DNA from: Hemicentrotus pulcherrimus | Lineage: Eukaryota > Echinodermata > Echinoidea > Camarodonta > Strongylocentrotidae | NCBI GenBank assembly: GCA_003118195.1 | Contig: BEXV01000636.1 | Location: forward strand, 167,597-184,870 | Direction of reading: 5' to 3' | DNA: 17,274 nucleotides | In this document: positions 9,500 to 17,274 of the stretch, in pieces | How positions within the stretch are numbered: the stretch's first letter is position 1 | How the letters are laid out: the number at the start of each line of letters is the position of its first letter | Translations under genes and position numbers: made by a program | Notes under the pieces: model-generated | Seen by the model: only the letters and a program-made list of their open reading frames with translations | Databases searched by the model: none | What the model was told of the DNA's origin: nothing

Positions 9500-10302
9500 G
9501 CCAAATCACCTGTATTTTAAGTCATTTTGACATTATTGTCATACAGTAGCTCGTGGTTTAGTTTAGTGAAATTACAAAAAAATAAAATGAAGGAAATAAG
9601 AGTGATAATTATTTTTGACAAAAAACTTGCTGAAAATTACTTCATGATCTATACTCAGCTATTACAAAAATGTTAACAAAATGAATGAAGCAGATGTTTT
9701 TCATTTGTGAAATTGAAAATTCAGTGAAAAATGGGTCTAAATTTTGTAATTTTTTTTTTAATTAATTGGCATTAGAACAACTCCAAATGACCTGTAAAAC
9801 CATAATTTCACATTCCAGATAATGATAACAACACTTACATCAAAAGTAACCCTCTATATCCGTCAATTCCCCCTTTTTCAACCAGTAAAATGTTTGAATA
9901 ATTTTCCTTAGATATATCTCAAGCTATCTCAAAAGGTACTGTCGAGATTTATCAAATCGGCAACGAAATACTGTATATAAAGAGAAATTTGCCTGTTATG
10001 CATGTCTTTGTTTTCTGAAGCGGTCCGTGAGCCAAAAAAACGGGGTAACCTTAAATTATCCACTAATGGCATTTTTATAGGAAAATGTAAAGTGTTTTAT
10101 TTTAGTGGTGTGGGTCGCATTTCTCCAATCCTTTAAGTAGAAACTTCTTTGTAGCCCCCAAAATGTTGAATTGCATCTTTTTATAGGTTTAGTCGTAGTT
10201 TTTATTATCCAAATTACAACCAATATACATTATATCAATTCATCCTTTAATTGAAATCAAGAATTGTACCCCGTTTTCTCAGACGGTTCATTAGGCAAAG
10301 GT
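9500..10302. other. AT-rich non-coding sequence
   Basis: Nothing recognisable as gene, RNA or repeat family. Confidence 0.55.
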
Positions 10303-10338
10303 GCATAGATCAGGGAGGTCCCACCTCCCTGCATAGAT
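10303..10338. repeat. Mini-palindrome between 8-bp direct repeats
   Basis: GCATAGAT occurs at 10303-10310 and again at 10331-10338. Between them lies an 8-bp perfect stem, AGGGAGGT (10312-10319) and ACCTCCCT (10323-10330), with a CCC loop. The arrangement resembles a target-site duplication around a tiny inverted-repeat insertion or an excision remnant. It is short enough for chance to remain possible. Confidence 0.6.
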
Positions 10339-11893
10339 GTAGACACGCTTATTTGATGTGCAATTATCTAATCCATTGCTATTTACATTGGGTAGGCATC
10401 ATCATAATCATGACAATGACAAGCCGTTTACCAGCCTGCATCTTAAATGAAAACCTAACTTTGGAGAAATTATACAGAAAAAAAATAAAAACATAATAGT
10501 TGGTAAATTTTGACATTTGATTGAATCTGCACATCAACAAAATAGAAGAAGCTTGTCCCCATCATAATTTATGCCGGTATATGCAGGGGTGGCGTTACGT
10601 GGAGAGGGGGTGGGGCAGGGGACAAAAACCTTCGACCATTTGATTTGCAAACATGTCTCAAAATATGAACATTTTCTTCCATTCATCTATAGGTGCTATG
10701 GTTTAGTTGGTGTTTTTTGTCTACAAATTTTTAGAGCATGAACACAACGGCGCAGCGGCCCTGAGTACAAGTTGATTCGACCCTCTTGATCGTTCCCTCA
10801 CACTTAAGTTTGATTCAGAAAGTTTTTCCCAAATTTTGCAGTTTGACCGTCAATTTTACATTTTTCACGGCGACATATATTAAAGATGAGCTCTTGTTTA
10901 CCAACGTGAGTAACGTGTATTGTTGTACCATTGATTATTGTAACCATTTATTACTTAATAACTTAATAATAATCAGATACGAAAAACCTAGAGGACTTTT
11001 TCAGAGTTTCATGTAACACGTTTGCTGACATAAATTACAATGTCGTATAACATTTATTTCAGCTGTAGTGGCGTCTAAAAACTGCAGGCTAAATGAAAGA
11101 GAATTTGATACTTCCACGGAATAAAACAGGTGCAACGGTTATATATTGATTGCTTCTGCCATGAATGAATGCATCGTGAAAATGCACCATGAACAATATT
11201 AAAAAGCATCGACGGAACAGAATAATCTTCACGAAACGCCTAGACAGACTAAAAGCAAAGTTTGATGGACCTTGTTGAACGAGGGAACATTGCCCATTAT
11301 TCAAGCTCTGCAAAACATCAATTTGTTGCTATGGATGATGAATGTGGCAAGTAGAGTGTTCTCGAAATGAAATACATCCATTCTTATTACGTGAAGAGAA
11401 TGTTTGACAAATGTTTAAATATCTAATACATTCCCGACCCTATACAATTTCCTTTACCATGACACATGGATGCGCTTGATGATGTATATATTGCGGGACG
11501 TACAATTACATCGGAGGAAAAAATTGAATATGTTATGCAAACTAAATGATACCTGAAATACTTCACTTTTGACTTGTAAATACCATGACATATAAAACGT
11601 ATACCCGCTGATGGGATTCAGCTTGTAAAATAATTGTGTAGATCACTTATACCTTTTACCTCAAAATTGTACTAAGTTAAACAAAAAGAACAGTGCTTAA
11701 AGATATACCAATGTAAGTTACAGAAAGCAGGAACCACGTGACATACATATATTGCCTATTTTTGCCCAGTAACGCTGAATGACATTTATAAATTCAAACT
11801 GGACGATTTATACTTGAATGCATCGTGATGCCAGAATCCATTGAGATATCCCAGATATATTTAATACCCAGTATATTCAAGGGCGTTTGCCTG
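10339..11893. other. AT-rich non-coding sequence with one weak protein-like relic
   Basis: No intact gene was recognised. A short plus-strand frame (11189-11278) resembles the N-terminal part of a homeodomain and is described under findings. Other frames, such as 10786-11016, have no recognisable domain. Confidence 0.5.
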
Positions 11894-11909
11894 CCCCCCC
11901 CCCCCCCCC
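11894..11909. repeat. Poly-C tract
   Basis: Sixteen consecutive C residues. Confidence 0.95.
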
Positions 11910-12271
11910 GATTGGGAAGCTCGCATTCTCTAACAATAATTGAATTACGTGATTAAAAGATCCCCGGTAGCTTTTTTAAGACTGTTATAAAATTGTACGA
12001 GGTATTCATAGATCGTAATCTTGCAAACGCAATCAAAATGCACATATCAAGATATTACATTCAATCAACTAGTATCCATCTTCCAATTGAAAATACATCA
12101 TCGCTATTAAAACCTTCGCAACTCCTTTTCAGCGTTTTGTTCGTGCAAAATGTCTCTCTTTCTCTTTCTCCATTTATCTCGCCTTCTCCTATAACCATAT
12201 TTGAATAACAGAAGTGATCAATAATCAGTTTCGATTGCTTCGTTGAAATGCAACGTTACTACTTTGTTTCC
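11910..12271. other. AT-rich non-coding sequence
   Basis: A 71-codon plus-strand frame (11993-12208) lacks a recognisable domain. Nothing else was seen. Confidence 0.5.
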
Positions 12272-12277
12272 TTTATT
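12272..12277 (-). terminator. Candidate poly(A) signal AATAAA (distal)
   Basis: TTTATT on the plus strand reads AATAAA on the minus strand. It lies about 725 bp after the receptor stop codon and would give a 3' UTR of typical animal length. Hexamers like this are frequent in AT-rich DNA, so this is only a positional candidate. Confidence 0.3.
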
Positions 12278-13002
12278 ATTGAGCAGAGATTTATACACAG
12301 TGTGAAGTGGTGACCACTGGTAACGACCCTTTTTCTCCTGGTTTTGTTGAAGTAGGTGCTCCGTCATGTTGATTGTGACCGACTTGGGTTTGTGTTTGGA
12401 AGGAAAGTAACTTTTGAACGTTGCACTTGTAGAGTCACTTGGATAGTTGGTGGAGTGATATAATAGTCCTAACGGGCAATCGAACTGAAATATAGTTTAT
12501 CACATTAGTCTCTGCGGTTTATTACAAACATGATCCTAGTTCAAGGTTATTGTTTTCATGCTTGTCATGGTTTAACACTTCCTATTCACCTCGCACTTTA
12601 GCACCTTATCGACTCCGGCTGCTCACAAACAACATACAATGGATTTTCCCCCATCTGCGAATCGCTGTTAACATTTTGCTCACGCGTGAAAACATCAGCT
12701 AGCAATCTTCCTCGGCACATATCCAGTGAGTGTCTCGCTTAAACCAGCTGCTCCAGATACTCATGATAGATAGATATATGAAAGCAAGGAGTAACGCCTC
12801 CTTGACCAGTTGCCGTCAAGATAGAATATTACAAACATAGGACACGAGTAGAAACGGGATCCATCTGAGAAAGCTATGTGTAATCGTTGTATATACATTT
12901 TCGATTTTACAAATACAACACAATTTGAGATATCCAAACTCTGTGGCAAATTTCTGGCATGGAATATTGAATAATTATGAATGATGATGAGAGTAATGAA
13001 AA
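12278..13002 (-). other. Putative 3' UTR and downstream flank of the receptor
   Basis: This is non-coding sequence immediately after the receptor TGA. A minus-strand frame overlapping the receptor's end (12761-13036) is not in the receptor frame and shows no recognisable protein. No repeats of note are visible. Calling it 3' UTR is an inference from position. Confidence 0.4.
12518..12523 (-). terminator. Candidate poly(A) signal AATAAA (proximal)
   Basis: A second minus-strand AATAAA, about 480 bp after the receptor stop codon. It is an alternative to the distal hexamer at 12277-12272, and the sequence alone does not decide which is used. Confidence 0.25.
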
Positions 13003-14244
13003 TCACCTCATCCCGTAATGTCGACGTGTATTGCATGTTAAGAGACGATGGAAAGCATTCCGAAACTCACGATTGAAGATGGTATAGATAACAGGATTAG
13101 CAGCTGAGTTACACCACCCCATCCACGTGACGCTATTGAAGATTGTGAAAGTGATATTGCAATCTTTGCACAGTCCCATCACGACGTTCGTGATGAAAAA
13201 AGGAAGCCAACAACAGATAAAGATAGTGACGACGATTGCGAGAACTGACGTCGCCCGTCGCTCCCTAGCAACGGAAATTTTTTTGGTCGACGATTTCTCT
13301 CGGTATTGCTTCTTACACGGTATCGTCGGTGGCGCCGCTCCAGCGACGCTGCTCGCGTCGTCGCTAGGACGTTTACTCATCTTACGACCGTTATTCTCCA
13401 CCGTTAAGGCGTTCTGAGGTTTGATAGAAAGGTTGTCCTTACTCTCTGCGCTTAAGTTTGTTTGCATTGTAGTCACCTTGGACGGAGCATCCCTTTGAAT
13501 CTTTTCTCTCATCCCTGGCTTCTTGGCGCTCAGAGCCATGACTGAACGAAAGATCTTATAATAAACAATGAGCAAAATAAAACAAGGGATGTAGAAAGAG
13601 AGCGCTGAGCTGATAACCTGGAATATAGGGCTGACGTTTAACGCGCATTCTTCGGCTGTGCCTTCAGCGTCGTAACCACCCACGTAAATGAGTGCAGGAA
13701 TTGAGATTAAGAACGCTACGGACCACATGGACACAATCACAGCCATAGCCATGCACGGTGTTCTCCTTCTAGCATACTGTATGGGTCTGGTGATCGCTAA
13801 AAATCTGTCCACTGAAATACCACAAAGATTCCAAATCGACGCAGTTGCTGTAAGAACGTCCACAGAAACCCAGACGTCGCAAAGCCATGCCCCTAACCAC
13901 CACCTCCATCCGTTGACCTCCTGGTATAACGCGAAGGGCATGACTACTCCGCTCACCGCAAGGTCCGCTACGGCCAATGACACGATGAAGTAGTTCGCGA
14001 CGATCCGAAGATTGCGAAACTTACACACCGATATACAAACTAGAAGATTTCCCACCACCCCAATAAGAATGATGATTGTCAGTCCAATCACTTTGAATGC
14101 GATCAAGGTGATGTTCGGTGATCCAGAGGTCACATTGGTCATCCTTGGAGGAAAACCTTCAAAGTCAGCCATGAAGTCTCCCGTGGTGTTCTCTACACCC
14201 TCCACCTCAGTAACCTCGACGTACCCTTCCATGCTGCTAGCCAT
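13003..14244 (-). CDS. Class A GPCR, biogenic amine receptor, dopamine D2-like (single exon, complete)
   Basis: This encodes a plasma-membrane rhodopsin-family receptor of 413 residues with all seven helices and no intron. Seen: N-terminal sequons at N19, N37 and N44; N66 (1.50); D94 (2.50); C122 and C200 for the TM3-ECL2 disulfide; D129 (3.32), the amine counter-ion; D146-R147-F148 (DRF instead of DRY); W174; S212, S213, S216 and P220 (5.42, 5.43, 5.46, 5.50); E328 (6.30), completing the ionic lock; CWLPFF at 345-350; CxxC at 359-362 in ECL3; and NPVIY at 383-387. The three TM5 serines fit a catechol ligand. The long third loop (about 235-328), short C-tail with C404 and ECL3 cysteine pair are typical of D2-like and alpha-2 receptors that couple to Gi/o; coupling here is inferred. 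N353 (6.55) and W377 (7.43) are instead D1-like. The ATG at 14244 is the first after an in-frame TGA (14295-14293), with G at -3 and +4; M5 is an alternative. It could also be an invertebrate alpha-adrenergic-like receptor. Confidence 0.95.
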   Translation of the reverse strand: MASSMEGYVEVTEVEGVENTTGDFMADFEGFPPRMTNVTSGSPNITLIAFKVIGLTIIILIGVVGNLLVCISVCKFRNLRIVANYFIVSLAVADLAVSGVVMPFALYQEVNGWRWWLGAWLCDVWVSVDVLTATASIWNLCGISVDRFLAITRPIQYARRRTPCMAMAVIVSMWSVAFLISIPALIYVGGYDAEGTAEECALNVSPIFQVISSALSFYIPCFILLIVYYKIFRSVMALSAKKPGMREKIQRDAPSKVTTMQTNLSAESKDNLSIKPQNALTVENNGRKMSKRPSDDASSVAGAAPPTIPCKKQYREKSSTKKISVARERRATSVLAIVVTIFICCWLPFFITNVVMGLCKDCNITFTIFNSVTWMGWCNSAANPVIYTIFNREFRNAFHRLLTCNTRRHYGMR

Positions 14245-14683
14245 CTCTAACCCGCTAGAGATGACGATCACTTCAAGCTTACATGAAACAAATCAATGTC
14301 TGGAGACAGATGTTTATACCACCAAGGCAGCTCCACTGAGTGCCTCTCTCTCTCTATTCCATCTGCCAAGCTAAAAGCTAATTCCCTTCTGATGAGTGGG
14401 GTATCTTCCACTCTGCTCTAAAAACGGGAGCATAAACCCGCACGAGATGAATACATTCCTCCTCAAACAAGCACCGATGAACGGAGGCAAGGAAGCTTAG
14501 CGTGCTCTCTTCCCTCGTTTCCGCATCACTGTCAGAGTATGGCGGAGACGTGAACAATTACGACTGCCTTATATCAACACAATTAACATACTCCTTTGTC
14601 CACGATGATGGAAGCTAAAGATAGAACTACGAGTTCGTCGTTACTCCAAGTGCATCACCAAGCCTGGCTATTCAAGAGTCTAT
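14245..14683 (-). promoter_or_regulatory. Putative 5' leader of the receptor with several short upstream ORFs
   Basis: If transcription starts below the TATA-like box, this stretch is the 5' UTR. It holds minus-strand upstream ATGs followed by very short frames: ATG-TAA at 14284-14279 (no sense codon after the start), ATG-GAA-TAG at 14362-14354, and longer ones starting at 14433 and 14456. None is in frame with and open to the receptor start, because an in-frame TGA sits at 14295-14293. A short pyrimidine run ending in AG near 14298 could be a splice acceptor, so the leader may be spliced and some of these uORFs may be absent from the mRNA. Confidence 0.35.
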
Positions 14684-14705
14684 TGCGTAACCGGGTCTTG
14701 GAGCT

Positions 14706-14713
14706 CTTATATA
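14706..14713 (-). promoter_or_regulatory. Candidate TATA box of the receptor gene
   Basis: On the minus strand this reads TATATAAG, a full match to the TATAWAAR consensus. It lies about 460 bp upstream of the receptor ATG and would place transcription initiation near 14680. No clear initiator was identified. In AT-rich DNA such a match also arises by chance, so the promoter assignment is an inference from position and orientation. Confidence 0.4.
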
Positions 14714-16035
14714 ACACTGGCGGTTACCGTTGAATCAGTGTGTCTATATCTACTACAGATAGCTGTCAGTTTGATTTTCTGTATGCCTAGTTGAAATGTA
14801 ACGACGAAAGCGGAACATTCCAACTGAATGACCGCAGTTGTGTTGTTTTATACGTCGTATTTTCCCCCCAAAGGTTCGAATTGTATGCGCCGGAAGTGTC
14901 CATCAATCAACTTGCACGCATACTTTGTCTTCCATAATCGAATCACAAATTTCTCCTATTTCAAAATTTGTACACTTGCGTCGTATTCTATTCACGCAAT
15001 AATCGAATAGTCCTGTCAGGGGATTGTGTCAATTCAATTTAGGGTGCATGGATGATTCTCACTTGTGGGCTAGAATGACGTATTTCTCATTTAAGGGAAT
15101 TTTCTCTGGAAGCCCATGATCCACCATCCGCACTCGGGTGAGTCGCTGTCAGTCCGTATCAGTGGCCGCATCCACTAGTTTGACTACAAACACCGCCGTA
15201 TTATTTACGGGGCCAAATGCACTCGATCATCTGAACCGAAAAACCCCGTCGACACATATCTGGCCAAGAAATTGAATTCGCAGCCACGCTTCGAATATTT
15301 GATGAAGAAATCGAGATTCGCTCTGGTGCATGCACTTACTCGCTTCTCTCTTCAAATGCGGTCACAAAGAGATAACAAGTGACATCCATACATCGGCTTC
15401 TCCCTATGCCACTCATCAACTCAAGACTAGTGTTCTTAGAATGGGGGTCGAATTATCTAGGGCGTATCCACAGGATTAGCTTACTGCCCCTCTGACGTTA
15501 AAAAAAAATCGATATCATTTGGAGATTGACAGTGAAAAGCAGGATGAGCTGTAATGTTGTCTTTCGCGAGATGCTCACAAAATTAAATCAAATGATGAGT
15601 AAAACTGAAAAAGAAAAAAGGAATCGGTTGCTCAAGTGTTTGTACACGATGTTGATGTTCAAAATCCATTGAGTTCATACAAGAAGATTGTGCAAGCACG
15701 ATACACAAGTCAATAAAGTCCTCCGAATTCAAAAACAGTTGCCGATCATTACCTTTCCAATTTTTACGAGCGGGGACACGATCAAATAAATCTATTGTCC
15801 TTCAGAACAAATAGAGACATGCGACGAAATGAGTTTTCCTTCTAGGACACAACCGATAAAAGAAGCAATTTTACAACGGTGTGAATACTTGGGTTTCAAT
15901 AAGTCAATTCCACGAACTTGCAGTTTACAGAATAACAAGCAGACGGTATCATGACGTTATATAGTTACCGTCTAGAAAGTGCCTCCAGGTTCCCGCCAAA
16001 AATGAAAACTCCTCGAAATGGAGACCATAGGAGGT
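14714..16035. other. Receptor upstream flank, no second gene seen
   Basis: Mixed-composition unique sequence upstream of the receptor's TATA-like box. It may hold distal regulatory sequence or untranslated exons, but I could not identify specific sites beyond chance-level words. Confidence 0.45.
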
Positions 16036-16060
16036 CTTTCTTTCTTTCTTTCTTTCTTTT
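16036..16060. repeat. (CTTT)n tetranucleotide repeat
   Basis: About six CTTT units in a row. Confidence 0.95.
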
Positions 16061-17256
16061 TCAACAAATCGGGTTATACTCGTCTTCTGCGAAGGTTAGA
16101 CGATTGACATAACAGTCCGTTCGTCGAATATTGAGATTTGTTACAACATTGGAGGGTCCCATATCACAGATATCGATTTTCGTTTAGTGTTCGTACGAGT
16201 GATAATCAATAACCATTAGCTTGCATCTCCAGCGTAGCAGCGCGGTAAACTGCCCTCAATTGCTCACCACAAGCCTTCACCCAATGCTGGAGGGGTAGGG
16301 GGATGAAAGAAGAAATGAGAACTGTCGACATAGAAGAAATGGAGCTGGGATGGCGAACTCGCTGCCCCCTGGAACACAATAGGCGGGAGAATCTGGTGCA
16401 ATTGTCAGGCAGAAACCTTTTACTGCCACCGTAGGGCGTGTTTCAGTTGCGGTGAAGATGTGTTGAGTCCTTTTTACTAAATATCGAATGCAGCGAACAA
16501 CAACTTGATTAAAGGCAGATTTCTAAACTGGGTATATTTTAATGTTCAAACTCAGGTCGTTTGCTGGGAAGCATTTATTTTTCCAAAATACAGTCTTGAA
16601 ATGATAAGATGGATGTTTTTCCCTGGTTATTTTAAGCACGTTATCGTAAGCATCACTTCTTTTTTTATTCTTCTCGAATTTCGCAGTCCTCCTTACAAGT
16701 TTTCTCGAAACTAAAGATTAAAAGGGTGCAAACGAATTTCAGTCTCAGCGAAAGAAAATCACGTCATCTTGCTATCCTCGTCAACAAGATATCTTAAGAA
16801 AAAAGGCACAATTCTGATTCAGACAATTTTTGAAATGAGCCTTTCAAGCATTTTTTTCACAAAATCAAGTCCCGTTACTCATGATCGTCATTAATATCCA
16901 GTTGATTTCCGACTTGGAGTAGAAGGGTATATCTTCCCAATCCTGTTGCAAGTCTTGGACGGAGATTCTTATGATTTTTACTCCGAAATTAAGCAGGAAT
17001 CAATCTTTTAAAAGACAGAATGAAGCACTATTTTGACTGCAATGGAAGAGACACGAAGTGTGTTAGCTGTGGAGACGTTCGTGTCCTCACCGTGTCTGCG
17101 GCTCAACTGAATGCATTCAAGGAGAGACAGACGCTTTTGAGCGTACGTCCAACTGAGCTCTGACAGGGCGAGCAACGCCATCCAATAAACACGTGATGGA
17201 TGGAAATAACGAATAGGAGAGATAGAGTGATCCAAATGACTGGGTTCATATCTCCA
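16061..17256. other. Non-coding sequence with one possible exon on the minus strand
   Basis: No complete gene was recognised. A minus-strand polypyrimidine tract ending in CCTCCAG at 16293-16287 is followed by a 26-codon open frame (16286-16206). Frames at 16505-16714 and 17008-17235 have no recognisable domain. Confidence 0.4.
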
Positions 17257-17274
17257 CCCCCCCCCCCCCCCCCC
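17257..17274. repeat. Poly-C tract at the right edge
   Basis: Eighteen consecutive C residues running into the window end, so the true length is unknown. Confidence 0.95.

Noticed and set aside
9246..9549. Serine/leucine-rich or RE-rich proteins
   Set aside because: They are translations of a (TC)n microsatellite on both strands.
10574..10754. hAT-like element with ends CAGGGGTGGCG and CAGGGCCGCTG
   Set aside because: Only the first five bases of the ends agree, and no 8-bp target duplication is present.
14245..14271. Extending the receptor start upstream to 14271
   Set aside because: The codon at 14271 is GTG, not ATG. In an animal gene the first ATG after the in-frame TGA is at 14244, in good context.
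13127..14374. Plus-strand open frames of 96-120 codons across the receptor
   Set aside because: They are antisense shadows of the receptor gene, with no recognisable domains of their own.
1..17274. CRISPR arrays, bacterial operons, phage or integron structures
   Set aside because: There are no regularly spaced identical repeats, no ribosome-binding-site-led gene strings and no prokaryotic protein families; the sequence is eukaryotic.

Overview
This window looks like animal nuclear DNA, most likely from a marine invertebrate deuterostome such as an echinoderm. That is an inference from four things: one intronless seven-transmembrane amine-receptor gene in a large AT-rich non-coding landscape, very frequent (GA)n/(TC)n microsatellites, small palindromic DNA-transposon relics, and a tRNA-derived SINE whose body resembles SINEs of marine invertebrates. 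No bacterial-style gene organisation is present. The species cannot be fixed from the sequence alone.

Layout. From 1 to about 3300 is non-coding DNA dominated by purine/pyrimidine simple repeats: (TC)n at the left edge and a cluster of (GA)n tracts between 1310 and 3261. It also holds a degenerate tandem repeat of about 65 bp (2638-2835). From 3300 to 6550 is AT-rich non-coding sequence with a 159-bp TTC-rich polypyrimidine tract (4921-5079). From 6550 to 8040 is a small nest of mobile elements: a 139-bp palindromic MITE flanked by TA (6550-6688), a 269-bp near-perfect palindrome with 128-bp arms (7529-7797), and a tRNA-derived SINE starting about 53 bp beyond it. From 8041 to 12270 there is no recognisable gene, only (TTAA)n, (TC)n and poly-C tracts, one tiny palindrome between 8-bp direct repeats, and one weak homeodomain-like relic.

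The one confident gene is on the minus strand, 14244 to 13003. It encodes a complete 413-residue class A GPCR with the catecholamine-binding residues of the dopamine D2-like/alpha-adrenergic group. A consensus TATA box lies about 460 bp upstream of its ATG. The stretch between them would be a 5' leader carrying several very short upstream ORFs, including a bare ATG-TAA. Candidate poly(A) signals lie about 480 and 725 bp after the stop codon. The right-hand 2.5 kb (14714-17256) is non-coding as far as can be seen, with one possible splice-acceptor/exon candidate.

The genes do not form an operon or pathway: there is a single receptor gene in repeat-rich DNA. I found no convincing novel multi-gene system. 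The most unusual structures are the two palindromic elements and the mosaic ligand pocket of the receptor. Both window ends lie inside simple repeats (TC at the start, poly-C at the end), so this may be a whole contig broken at low-complexity sequence.
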